A stretch of DNA of 64,000 nt, from positions 1-64,000 of the forward strand of contig CACHPJ010000004.1 of assembly GCA_902581775.1 (NCBI GenBank), in the 5' to 3' direction. The notes under the pieces are model-generated. The model was not told the origin of the DNA. It did no database searches and saw only the letters and a program-made list of their open reading frames with translations. This DNA comes from an uncultured Pelagibacteraceae bacterium (GTDB taxonomy: Bacteria > Pseudomonadota > Alphaproteobacteria > Pelagibacterales > Pelagibacteraceae). A program made the translations under genes and the position numbers. This document shows, piece by piece, positions 11,093 to 20,750 of this stretch. The stretch's first letter is position 1. Each line of letters begins with the position of its first letter.

Positions 11093-12139
11093 ATGTCTAA
11101 AATAATTATCATAGGTGCAGGGGCAATGGGTTCAGCTTTCGCTTTCCCTTGTTTAGATAATACTCATGACACCACTATTATCGGTACTCATTTAGAAAAT
11201 GAATTTATAGACAACTTAAAGAAAAACAAAAACTTACATCCAGTTCTTGGAGTTAATTTACCTAAAGATATTAAAATACATAAATTTGATAAATTTAATG
11301 AACTATTTAAGTCAGATGTCGATTTAATCGTTTTAGGAATTAGCTCTAAAGGAATTGAATGGGCTTCAGAACAGCTGTTATTGGTAGCAAAAGAAAAAAA
11401 ATTACCAAATATTCTTATGTTAACAAAAGGACTTAGCGTTTATGAAGATAAATATGAATTATTAGTCGATAAACTTAAAAGATTATTGAAATCACAAGGA
11501 GTAACGAACCTAAATATCTCTGCTGTTGGAGGACCTTGTCTTGCTGCCGGACTTGCAAATAAAGTTCATAGTAGTGTTGTAATTGCAAATGAAGAAATTC
11601 AAACTGCAAAAAAAATTGCTGATATGCTTAATACTAGTTATTATCACACTTCTTATTCAGACGATTTAAATGGAGTAGAAGTTTCAGCAGCAATAAAAAA
11701 TATTTTTTCTATGGCAGTAGGTGCAGCCAGAGGTTTATCCAGCAATACAGTTTCAGATGAAGTGAGAGAAAAAAATTATTTAAATACTGCTTCTGCTTTA
11801 ATTAAACAATCAATATATGAAATGGAAATATTTGTGGAACATTTAAAAGGAAGAAAAGAGACAGTAAAAGGATTAGCTGGGCTGGGAGATTTATATGTTA
11901 GTTCTGGTGGCGGCAGAAATGCAAAAATGGGAGCATATATAGGCGAAGGTTTTACTTTTTCTGAAGCAAAAAAAACAAAAATGAAAAATATAACTATCGA
12001 GGGAGCTGATCTTGCAAAAGAAATAGCTAAAAAAGTTAATAAAGACTTTAATCAAAAAAAATTACCTTTAATGCTCGGTATGATTAATGCAATTATTGAA
12101 GATAAAAAACTTGAACTTAACTGGGAGCTATTTAGGTGA
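11093..12139 (+). CDS. gpsA: NAD(P)-dependent glycerol-3-phosphate dehydrogenase, GpsA family
   Basis: IIIGAGAMGSAFAFP; GGPCLAAGLA; EVSAAIKNIFSMAVGAARGL; LAGLGDLYVSSGGGRNAKMG. Confidence 0.88.
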   Translation: MSKIIIIGAGAMGSAFAFPCLDNTHDTTIIGTHLENEFIDNLKKNKNLHPVLGVNLPKDIKIHKFDKFNELFKSDVDLIVLGISSKGIEWASEQLLLVAKEKKLPNILMLTKGLSVYEDKYELLVDKLKRLLKSQGVTNLNISAVGGPCLAAGLANKVHSSVVIANEEIQTAKKIADMLNTSYYHTSYSDDLNGVEVSAAIKNIFSMAVGAARGLSSNTVSDEVREKNYLNTASALIKQSIYEMEIFVEHLKGRKETVKGLAGLGDLYVSSGGGRNAKMGAYIGEGFTFSEAKKTKMKNITIEGADLAKEIAKKVNKDFNQKKLPLMLGMINAIIEDKKLELNWELFR

Positions 12140-13071
12140 GAAAGATTTTTACAATTTTAATTTTAAATATTTTAATATCAACTTTTTCTTATGCTAAAGA
12201 TAAAATACTCATTAGTGGTTTTATTAATAAACAGTCACAAGTAAAAAGTGATATTGAGGTTATAAATCCTAAAAATAAAATTATAATTATTTATAATCAT
12301 GGACAAAATACTAATGATACAGCTAAAAAGAGCGAATGTATTTGGGTAAACCAAATAAATAATCAAGCCTCATTAGTGGATGAGGTAGTTAATGGTAAAA
12401 AAATTATGGTTTATAATTTATGTTCAAATGATTTTGCTGGAGATATGTCACTGAAAAAAAATTGGTGGAAATCAAAAACTCCTTATGTAGGTAAACATAA
12501 ATTAGATAAAAGAGTTGAAAAAAATTTAGAATTAGTTGAAAAATTTGTATCTATGGGTGTACCAAGGAAACAAATCATTATATCAGGTCATTCTTGTGGG
12601 GGTCTGTTAACTTTAATGCTATTATCTGCTCACCCTGAAAAAGTAGGCGGAGGGATATCATATATGCAAGCATGTTTTGGCAAACTTTCTTCTAAATATA
12701 AAGTAAAAAAAGTTGGTCCTGAAGCAGCCCTGGCTAAATTTGCTAAGAAAAATCCAGGTCCTGCTGAACTTAGAAATAGACAAATTAATAATATTAAAAA
12801 TTCAAATAATGTATCTGTTCTAGCTTTTACACATCCTAAAGATAAGTGGGAGGGATTGTTGTCTGATTGGTTGGAAGAAGTCCCAGGAGTTAAAAGAATT
12901 GTTATTTCTGAAGATTATAAAATTAATGGAAAGTCTTGTGTTGTAAAAGGAGATAATTGGCAAGAAAACATTTCAGTTAGAAAAAATCCAGGCCATGAAA
13001 TGAACCAGGGTTTATGTTTTCAATATTATAATTCTGAAATATTAAAATATATAAAAGGTAGGATTTCATGA
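12136..13071 (+). CDS. Secreted alpha/beta-hydrolase-like protein
   Basis: GTG start, signal peptide, nucleophile elbow SGHSCGG; C-terminal GHEMNQG possible catalytic His. Confidence 0.65.
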   Translation: MRKIFTILILNILISTFSYAKDKILISGFINKQSQVKSDIEVINPKNKIIIIYNHGQNTNDTAKKSECIWVNQINNQASLVDEVVNGKKIMVYNLCSNDFAGDMSLKKNWWKSKTPYVGKHKLDKRVEKNLELVEKFVSMGVPRKQIIISGHSCGGLLTLMLLSAHPEKVGGGISYMQACFGKLSSKYKVKKVGPEAALAKFAKKNPGPAELRNRQINNIKNSNNVSVLAFTHPKDKWEGLLSDWLEEVPGVKRIVISEDYKINGKSCVVKGDNWQENISVRKNPGHEMNQGLCFQYYNSEILKYIKGRIS

Positions 13072-13256
13072 AAAAAATTTTAATAATATTTTTAATATTA
13101 TTTAGTAATCCTCAATTATTAGCTAATGACAATCAAGACTTAAAAGCTACTACTAGTATTTCTGATCAACTCAAAACTTTACAAAATCTATATAAGTCTG
13201 GTGAATTAAGTGGATATGAATATGAAAAAGAAAAAAAAAGAATTTTAAATAAGTAA
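13068..13256 (+). CDS. Small secreted protein with SHOCT-like C-terminus
   Basis: Signal peptide plus QLKTLQNLYKSGELSGYEYEKEKKRILNK. Confidence 0.6.
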   Translation: MKKILIIFLILFSNPQLLANDNQDLKATTSISDQLKTLQNLYKSGELSGYEYEKEKKRILNK

Positions 13257-13257
13257 T

Positions 13258-14739
13258 ATGAAAAAATTTATAATATCTATTGATGCAGGCACTACATCAA
13301 ATAGATCGATTTTATTCGATCTAAGAGGAAAACCTATTTATTCAGCACAAAAAGAATTTACCCAATATTTCCCTAAAAGTGGTTGGGTAGAGCATGATCC
13401 AGATGAAATTTGGAAAACAACTATTAAAACATTAAAAGATGTAATTGCTAAAGCTAAAAAATTAAGAGGAAAAATTTTAAGTATAGGGATCACAAATCAA
13501 AGAGAAACAACAGTCCTATGGGATAAAAAAACTGGAAAGACTGTTTATAAAGCAATTGTTTGGCAAGACAGAAGACAAGAAGAGTTTTGTAAGAAATTAA
13601 GAAAACAAAATAAAGATACAATGATTTTTAATAAGACTGGTTTATTAATTGACTCATATTTTTCTGGAACAAAAATCAAATGGATCTTAGACAATATTCC
13701 AAGAGCTAAACATTTAATGAATAAAAAACAATTGTTATTTGGAACAATTGATAGTTATTTGATTTGGAAACTTACTAAAGGTAAAGTACATGCAACAGAC
13801 GCAACTAACGCTAGCAGAACTATGATTTTTAACATTTCATCTAACAAATGGGACGATACAATCTTAAAACTTTTAAAAATTAAGAAACATATTCTTCCCG
13901 AAGTAAAAGATTGTGCGGACGACTACGGCGAAACCCATTCAACAATAACTGGTATATCAATACCAATAAATGGTGTTGTTGGTGATCAACAATCAGCTAC
14001 GATAGGTCAATGCTGTTTTGAGCCAGGCTCTTTAAAAAGTACCTACGGGACAGGCGCGTTTGTTTTGCTAAATACTGGTAGTAAGAAGATTTATTCAAAA
14101 AATAGATTGTTAACTACAATTGCCTATAGAATTAATGGGAAAACAACTTATGCTATGGAAGGATCAATCTTTATTGCAGGCGCAGGAGTTCAATGGCTTA
14201 GAGATAGAATGAAATTTTTAAAGAAAGCAGCTGAAACAGAAAAAATCCTAAAGTCTTTACAAACTAATAATGGAATTTATTTAGTTCCTGCATTTACTGG
14301 CTTAGGAGCACCTCATTGGAATGCTAACTCAAGAGGTGTTTTAAGTGGAATAACTAGAGATACAAGTCCAAAAGAAATTATCAGAGCTACAATAGAGGCT
14401 GTTGCTTATCAAACTCATGATTTATTTGAGGCAATGAAACATGACGGTCTAAGACCAAAAATAGTAAAAGTTGATGGTGGAATGGTGATGAATAACTGGT
14501 TTTCACAATTTTTATCAGATGTAGTTAATGTAAAAGTTTTAAGACCGAAAGTTCAAGAAACGACTGCAGCTGGTGCGGCATTTATGGCGGGACTTAAAAT
14601 AGGTGTTTATAAATCCCTTCAAGATATTTCTAAAAATTGGCATTTAGATAGAAATTTTTCTCCAAAAATGAAAAATAAACAAAGAATTAAATTAATCAGG
14701 GGCTGGTCTATTGCTATAAAGAGAACTTTAATTAACTAA
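13258..14739 (+). CDS. glpK: Glycerol kinase
   Basis: SIDAGTTSNRSILFD; TNQRETTVLWDKKTGKTVYKAIVWQDRR; GDQQSATIGQCCFEPGSLKSTYGTGAF; VDGGMVMNNWFSQFLSD. Confidence 0.97.
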   Translation: MKKFIISIDAGTTSNRSILFDLRGKPIYSAQKEFTQYFPKSGWVEHDPDEIWKTTIKTLKDVIAKAKKLRGKILSIGITNQRETTVLWDKKTGKTVYKAIVWQDRRQEEFCKKLRKQNKDTMIFNKTGLLIDSYFSGTKIKWILDNIPRAKHLMNKKQLLFGTIDSYLIWKLTKGKVHATDATNASRTMIFNISSNKWDDTILKLLKIKKHILPEVKDCADDYGETHSTITGISIPINGVVGDQQSATIGQCCFEPGSLKSTYGTGAFVLLNTGSKKIYSKNRLLTTIAYRINGKTTYAMEGSIFIAGAGVQWLRDRMKFLKKAAETEKILKSLQTNNGIYLVPAFTGLGAPHWNANSRGVLSGITRDTSPKEIIRATIEAVAYQTHDLFEAMKHDGLRPKIVKVDGGMVMNNWFSQFLSDVVNVKVLRPKVQETTAAGAAFMAGLKIGVYKSLQDISKNWHLDRNFSPKMKNKQRIKLIRGWSIAIKRTLIN

Positions 14740-14828
14740 TTCAATCTTTAGTTGTAAAAGAAATATCTGTACAATTTTCCTGTATTTTGTTTCAATTAAG
14801 AAAATAATAAACAACAACGGGGGAATTA

Positions 14829-16544
14829 ATGTTTAAAACATTGAAAACAATATTAGCTGTTGCTGTTACATCTTCTCTTCTTTCAACTTCTATTTATGCA
14901 GATGCTATAAATAAATGGGCAAGTGGAGAATTTAGTCTTTCTACTCTATCCAAAAAAGAGAGAGTTGCAGAGCTAAAATGGTTCCAGGATGCTGCGAAGC
15001 CGTTCAAAGGAATGTCTATCAAAGTGTTATCTGAAACTATTCCAACACACGAGTATGAGTCAAAAACTTTAACAAAAGCTTTTGAGGAAATTACTGGGAT
15101 TAAAGTTAATCACCAGTTACTTGGTGAAGGGGATGTAGTAATGGCTGTTCAAACACAAATGCAAACTAACGTTAGTATCTACGACGCGTATATCAATGAC
15201 TCTGATTTAATTGGTACTCATGCTAGAATGCAACAAGCTGTTAACCTTACAAAATGGATGGCTGGAGAAGGTAAAGATGTAACTTTACCAACTTTAGATT
15301 TAGACGATTTTATTGGTAAGCAGTTTACTACAGGACCGGATGGCGATTTATACCAAATGCCTGACCAACAATTTGCTAACCTTTACTGGTTTAGAAAAGA
15401 TTGGTTTGACAGACCTGAAATCAAAAAAGGTTTTAAAGCCAAATACGGTTATGATTTAGGAGTACCTCTTAATTGGTCTGCTTATGAAGACATCGCTAAA
15501 TATTTCTCAGAAGATGTGAAAAATATTGATGGTGTTAGAATATATGGTCACATGGACTACGGTAAAAGAGCTCCCGACCTAGGTTGGAGAATGACTGATG
15601 CGTGGTTATCAATGGCTGGAGCAGGTGATGTAGGTAAACCTAATGGAATACCAGTAGACGAATGGGGAATAAGAATGGAAAAAGGTTCTTGTAACCCTGT
15701 AGGAGCTTCAGTAACAAGAGGTGGAGCTGCTAACGGCCCTGCTGCTGTATACGCAATCAGAAAATGGGATGAGTGGTTAAGAAACTACGCCCCTCCAGGT
15801 GCTGCGGCTATGGATTTCTATCAGTCTCTACCGTCACTATCTTCTGGAAACGTTGCTCAGCAAATTTTCTGGTACACAGCTTTCACAGCTTCTTTAGTAG
15901 GAAAAAACCCTAATAATAAAGTTGTTGATGCTAATGGTAAACCGTTATGGAGAATGGGTCCGTCACCAAAAGGACCTTATTGGGAAGAAGGCATGAAGCT
16001 TGGATATCAAGATGCTGGATCATGGACATTATTTAAGTCTACACCAGTTAAAAATAGAAAAGCTGCATGGTTGTATGCTCAATTCGTTGTATCAAAAACA
16101 GTAGATCTTAAGAAAAGTCACGTTGGTTTAACTATTATAAGAGATAGTTCAATCGATCATAAATCATTTACTGACAGAGCAGGTGATTTAGGTGGACTTG
16201 TAGAGTTCTATAGATCAAACAACAGAAATATTTGGTCACCAACAGGTGTAAACGTTCCGGATTATCCGAAACTTGCACAAATCTGGTGGCAACAAATTGG
16301 AGATGTAAACTCAGGTGCGTTTACTCCACAACAAGCTATGGATCGTCTTGCAGAGGAGATGGACTTAGTTATGTCACGTATGGAAGCTGCTGACAAAGGT
16401 AGCAATGCATACGGTGGATGTGGACCAAGACTTAATAAACCAAGAGAAGCTTCTTATTGGTTAAATAAGAAAGGTTCACCAAAAGCTAAACGTAACGAGA
16501 AACCTCAAGGAAAAACTGTTCCATACGCGAAAGCTTGGAAGTAG
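14829..16544 (+). CDS. glpV: ABC transporter substrate-binding protein, glycerol type (GlpV-like)
   Basis: Signal peptide; large (571 aa) extracellular SBP; first gene of an SBP-ATPase-ATPase-permease-permease-small-membrane-protein series next to glpK, matching the rhizobial glpSTPQUV gene set. Confidence 0.82.
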   Translation: MFKTLKTILAVAVTSSLLSTSIYADAINKWASGEFSLSTLSKKERVAELKWFQDAAKPFKGMSIKVLSETIPTHEYESKTLTKAFEEITGIKVNHQLLGEGDVVMAVQTQMQTNVSIYDAYINDSDLIGTHARMQQAVNLTKWMAGEGKDVTLPTLDLDDFIGKQFTTGPDGDLYQMPDQQFANLYWFRKDWFDRPEIKKGFKAKYGYDLGVPLNWSAYEDIAKYFSEDVKNIDGVRIYGHMDYGKRAPDLGWRMTDAWLSMAGAGDVGKPNGIPVDEWGIRMEKGSCNPVGASVTRGGAANGPAAVYAIRKWDEWLRNYAPPGAAAMDFYQSLPSLSSGNVAQQIFWYTAFTASLVGKNPNNKVVDANGKPLWRMGPSPKGPYWEEGMKLGYQDAGSWTLFKSTPVKNRKAAWLYAQFVVSKTVDLKKSHVGLTIIRDSSIDHKSFTDRAGDLGGLVEFYRSNNRNIWSPTGVNVPDYPKLAQIWWQQIGDVNSGAFTPQQAMDRLAEEMDLVMSRMEAADKGSNAYGGCGPRLNKPREASYWLNKKGSPKAKRNEKPQGKTVPYAKAWK

Positions 16545-16564
16545 TAAGAGGTTAATCTAAATTT

Positions 16565-16594
16565 AAAAGGGGGCACGATCTGCCCCCTTTTTTT
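16565..16594 (+). terminator. Intercistronic hairpin with T-tract between SBP gene and downstream transporter genes
   Basis: AAAAGGGGGC-acgatct-GCCCCCTTTT followed by TTT. Confidence 0.85.
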
Positions 16595-16612
16595 AAAATA
16601 AAATTTTGTATT

Positions 16613-17677
16613 ATGAGTCTAGAATTAAAAAACGTAGAAAAAAAAGTTGGAATAGCCACTCATATTTATCCTACAAGCCTTAAATTAGAAAAAAATACTA
16701 TAAATGTACTTCTTGGTTCGACATTGGCTGGAAAGACAACATTAATGCAAATAATGGCAGGATTAGATAAACCCTCTTCGGGCGAAATATGGTTTAACGG
16801 AGAAAATGTTACTGGCATGAAGGTTCAAAAAAGAAATTGTTCGATGGTTTATCAGCAATTTATTAATTACCCAAATTATACGGTGTATGAAAATATTGCA
16901 TCTCCATTAACAATAACGGGTGTTAAAACAGATGAAATTAAACAAAGAGTTGGAAAGGTAGCTGAGCTTTTAAAATTATCAGCAATGCTTGATAAAAAAC
17001 CTGATGAATTGTCAGGTGGTCAACAACAAAGAACAGCTTTAGCAAGGGCTTTAGTCAAGGACTCAGATTTAATTTTACTGGATGAACCTCTGGCAAACTT
17101 AGACTTTAAGTTAAGAGAGGAATTGCGGGAAGAACTACCAAAATTGTTTGAAAATAGAGATTGTATAGTAGTTTATGCAACAACAGAGCCATCAGATGCT
17201 TTGATGATAGGTGGTAATACAGCAACTATACTAGAAGGCAAAGTTATTCAGTATGGAAAAACTTTAGAAGTTTATAATAAACCTGAAAATTTAATTTCAG
17301 CTAAAGTTTTTAGTGATCCACCAATGAATATAGCTGAAATCACAAAAATTGGAGATAATTGTAAATTTGTTAACAATAATGTTCAGTGGAAATCGTTTAA
17401 GAAAATTAAAGATGGAACTTATAAAATTGGCATAAGACCACACAATATCACTACATACAAAGAGGGAAATAATTCAGTCGAAATTAATGGAAAAGTGCAG
17501 ATTTCAGAACTTAGTGGTTCAGAAAGTTTAATACATTTTACTAATGGTAACTTAAGTTGGGTTTCATTATCTAACGGTACACAACAAAAAAACGTTGGAG
17601 AAGATACTAAACTTTACATGAATACAGATGAGTTTTTATATTTTGATCAAAATAACAGATTGGTAAACAATGGCTAA
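16613..17677 (+). CDS. glpS: ABC transporter ATP-binding protein (GlpS-like)
   Basis: Walker A LLGSTLAGKTTL, signature LSGGQQQR, Walker B LILLDEP; H-loop position reads YATTEPSDAL. Confidence 0.85.
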   Translation: MSLELKNVEKKVGIATHIYPTSLKLEKNTINVLLGSTLAGKTTLMQIMAGLDKPSSGEIWFNGENVTGMKVQKRNCSMVYQQFINYPNYTVYENIASPLTITGVKTDEIKQRVGKVAELLKLSAMLDKKPDELSGGQQQRTALARALVKDSDLILLDEPLANLDFKLREELREELPKLFENRDCIVVYATTEPSDALMIGGNTATILEGKVIQYGKTLEVYNKPENLISAKVFSDPPMNIAEITKIGDNCKFVNNNVQWKSFKKIKDGTYKIGIRPHNITTYKEGNNSVEINGKVQISELSGSESLIHFTNGNLSWVSLSNGTQQKNVGEDTKLYMNTDEFLYFDQNNRLVNNG

Positions 17678-18734
17678 AATTACTTTAAAGGATTTAAGTC
17701 ACAGTTATTTAGAAAAACAAAATAACAATTCTGATTGGGCTTTAAGAGATGTTAATATTGATTGGAAAGATGGTGGCGCTTATGCACTATTAGGCCCATC
17801 AGGTTGTGGCAAGACAACTTTATTAAATATTGTTTCAGGTTTATTAAAACCAACGAAGGGTAGAGTTTTATTTGATGATAAAGATATGACATCATTTAGC
17901 CCTGTTGAAAGAGATATTGCCCAAATATTTCAGTTTCCAGTTATTTATGACACTATGTCTGTCTATGATAATTTAGCTTTTCCGTTAAAAAATAGAGGTC
18001 TTTCAGACTCTGAGGTTGCATCTAAAGTTAGGGAAATTGCCGGAATGCTCGAATTGACATCCACGCTAAACAATAGAGCATCTGGATTAACAGCTGATGG
18101 TAAACAAAAAATTTCCTTAGGTAGAGGACTTGTCAGATCAGATGTAAATGTAATTATGTTTGATGAACCATTAACTGTTATAGACCCGCATTTAAAATGG
18201 GTTCTGAGATCTAAATTAAAAGAGCTGCATCAAAAAATTAATCGAACTATGATATATGTAACACACGATCAAACGGAAGCCTTAACTTTTGCAGATCAAG
18301 TTGTAGTTATGCATGAAGGTCAAATCGTTCAAACCGGAACACCTGTTGAACTATTTGAGAAACCTAAACATACTTTTGTTGGACATTTTATTGGTTCACC
18401 TGGAATGAATATACTTCCTTGTGAGATTAAAAATGGCGAAATAAGTTTTAGTGGTCAAAAAATCCAAAGTCATAAAGCTGTAAAAAAATCAAATTTTAGT
18501 AAAACACAAATAGGCATTAGACCAGAATTTATAAATTTTTCAAAAGATGGGATTCCAGTTAAAATTAAAAGAGTAAGTAATACAGGAAGACATAAAATTG
18601 TTGATACAGTATGCGATGAGGGAAATATTAAAATATTATCCAACGCTTCTACTGAAATTCCAAGTGGAAGCGCTCATATAACTTTTAATCAAAAATATAC
18701 TTATGTTTATGGAGATAGCTGGATTATAGAATAA
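17670..18734 (+). CDS. glpT: ABC transporter ATP-binding protein (GlpT-like)
   Basis: Walker A LLGPSGCGKTTLL, Walker B VIMFDEP, H-loop VTHDQTEAL; signature replaced by LTADGKQKISLGRGL. Confidence 0.85.
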   Translation: MAKITLKDLSHSYLEKQNNNSDWALRDVNIDWKDGGAYALLGPSGCGKTTLLNIVSGLLKPTKGRVLFDDKDMTSFSPVERDIAQIFQFPVIYDTMSVYDNLAFPLKNRGLSDSEVASKVREIAGMLELTSTLNNRASGLTADGKQKISLGRGLVRSDVNVIMFDEPLTVIDPHLKWVLRSKLKELHQKINRTMIYVTHDQTEALTFADQVVVMHEGQIVQTGTPVELFEKPKHTFVGHFIGSPGMNILPCEIKNGEISFSGQKIQSHKAVKKSNFSKTQIGIRPEFINFSKDGIPVKIKRVSNTGRHKIVDTVCDEGNIKILSNASTEIPSGSAHITFNQKYTYVYGDSWIIE

Positions 18735-19600
18735 TGAATAAAACTATAAATCAAAAAGCTTGGTATTTTGTAATTCCTGTATTTATTCTAGTGGCATTTA
18801 ATGCAGCTATTCCATTAATGACTGTAGTAAATTATTCATTTCAAGAAACTTTTGGAAATAACGTTTTTGCATGGGAAGGAACAAGATGGTTTAAACAAAT
18901 TTTACTGTCAGAAAGATTTCATGCAGCATTAGGAAGACAAATAGCATTTACTTTCATTATTCTCTTAATTCAAATACCTCTTGGAATTGCAATTGCTTTA
19001 ACAATGCCAAAAAAAGGTTGGGGTGTTCCTGTTTGTTTAATTCTAATGTCCATGCCTCTTCTAATACCCTGGAATGTTGTTGGAGCAATGTGGAATATAT
19101 TTGCTTTACCTGATATTGGTTTTTTAGGTCATTCTTTAAATGCATTGGGTTTTGATTATAATTTTACACAACAACCTGGTGATGCATGGTTTACAACAAT
19201 TTTAATGGATGTTTGGCATTGGACGTCATTAGTAGTTCTTTTATCTTACGCAGGTCTAAATTCAATTCAGCCTGCGTATTATCAAGCTGCAGAAATCGAT
19301 GGTGCTAGCAGGTGGGCAACTTTCAGATATATAGAATTACCGAAAATGAAAAAGGTTTTAACTTTAGCAATTTTATTAAGATTTATGGATAGTTTCATGA
19401 TTTATACCGAACCATTTGTTTTAACAGGCGGTGGGCCAGGAAACACTACTGCATTCTTATCAATTGATTTAGTAAAAATGGCTTTAGGTCAATTTGATTT
19501 AGGACCTGCAGCTGCAATGTCATTAATCTATTTCTTTATTGTTCTTTTGGTGTGTTGGGTTTTTTATAATTTAATGATGAAAAATGAGGCGCAATCATGA
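18734..19600 (+). CDS. glpP: ABC transporter permease (GlpP-like)
   Basis: Polytopic; EAA-type motif YYQAAEIDGASRWATFRYIELPKM. Confidence 0.88.
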   Translation: MNKTINQKAWYFVIPVFILVAFNAAIPLMTVVNYSFQETFGNNVFAWEGTRWFKQILLSERFHAALGRQIAFTFIILLIQIPLGIAIALTMPKKGWGVPVCLILMSMPLLIPWNVVGAMWNIFALPDIGFLGHSLNALGFDYNFTQQPGDAWFTTILMDVWHWTSLVVLLSYAGLNSIQPAYYQAAEIDGASRWATFRYIELPKMKKVLTLAILLRFMDSFMIYTEPFVLTGGGPGNTTAFLSIDLVKMALGQFDLGPAAAMSLIYFFIVLLVCWVFYNLMMKNEAQS

Positions 19601-20397
19601 AAAAATATAAATGGTTAGTACCTACATTATATATAATTTTTTTAATGTTACCGATCTATTGGTTAATAAATATGTCATTTAAAACAACCACTGAAATTAT
19701 AAATACTTATTCTTTATGGCCTCAGAAATTTACAACAGAAAATTATGTAAAAATCTTTACAGATAGCACCTGGTATATGGGTTACGTTAACTCAATTACT
19801 TATACTGTATTCAATACCTTTATTTCTGTTGCTGCAGCCTTACCAGCAGCGTACGCATTTTCTAGGTATAAATTTTTAGGTGACAAGCATTTGTTCTTTT
19901 GGTTGTTAACCAATAGAATGGCTCCGCCAGCTGTATTTGCTTTACCCTTTTTTCAGTTTTATTCTTCTGTGAACTTATTTGATACCCATATAGCTGTTGC
20001 CTTATCTCACTGCCTATTTAATATCCCTTTAGCAGTTTGGATATTAGAAGGTTTTATGTCTGCAGTTCCAAAAGAGTTGGATGAAACAGCTTACGTAGAT
20101 GGATATTCATTTGGAAGATTTTTCTTTAAAATTTTTGTTCCAACGATAGCTGCTGGAATAGGTATTACAATGTTTTTCTGCTTCATGTTTTCTTGGGTTG
20201 AACTTTTATTGGCTAAAACATTAACAGCAACAGCAGCTAAACCAATTGCGGCTACAATGACCAGAACCGCAAGTACTTCTGGTTATGAACTCGGCTTATT
20301 AGCAGCGGCAGGAACTTTAACAATAATACCAGGAGCAATCGTGATATACTTTGTGAAAAATTATATTGCAAAAGGATTTGCGATGGGAAGGGTTTAA
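19597..20397 (+). CDS. glpQ: ABC transporter permease (GlpQ-like)
   Basis: MalG-like permease; EAA motif ELDETAYVDGYSFGRFFFKIFVPTIAAG. Confidence 0.88.
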   Translation: MKKYKWLVPTLYIIFLMLPIYWLINMSFKTTTEIINTYSLWPQKFTTENYVKIFTDSTWYMGYVNSITYTVFNTFISVAAALPAAYAFSRYKFLGDKHLFFWLLTNRMAPPAVFALPFFQFYSSVNLFDTHIAVALSHCLFNIPLAVWILEGFMSAVPKELDETAYVDGYSFGRFFFKIFVPTIAAGIGITMFFCFMFSWVELLLAKTLTATAAKPIAATMTRTASTSGYELGLLAAAGTLTIIPGAIVIYFVKNYIAKGFAMGRV

Positions 20398-20750
20398 TGT
20401 TTACTAAATTATATGCAGCTACTTGGGGAGATGTTGGAAAAGCAAAAGAAAAAGGTTTTTTTGATTTTGATTTATTTTCTTGGATGGCATGGACTTGGCA
20501 AACTGCTTCTTTTTTTATTTTCATAGCTTTATGTATAACAGTAATGCTTATTTGGGAAAAAAAGGTTCCTGGAGGTTCTCCTAGAAAAGGTATTTTAGGT
20601 TTAGACACCACTAGAGGAGATAGGCTTTTTATTTCTTTACTTGGAAGTGCATTTATTCATCTAGGTTGGCTTGCTTTAGTAGGAAGTTTATTGTGGGTTG
20701 GAACAATTCTTTGCATTGGATATGCAATAATAGTTTTTAGATATGTTTAA
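20397..20750 (+). CDS. glpU: Small membrane protein of glycerol ABC operon (DUF2160/GlpU-like)
   Basis: 117 aa, three or more TM segments, WMAWTWQTASFF...RGDRLFISLLG; position after both permeases. Confidence 0.75.
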   Translation: MFTKLYAATWGDVGKAKEKGFFDFDLFSWMAWTWQTASFFIFIALCITVMLIWEKKVPGGSPRKGILGLDTTRGDRLFISLLGSAFIHLGWLALVGSLLWVGTILCIGYAIIVFRYV

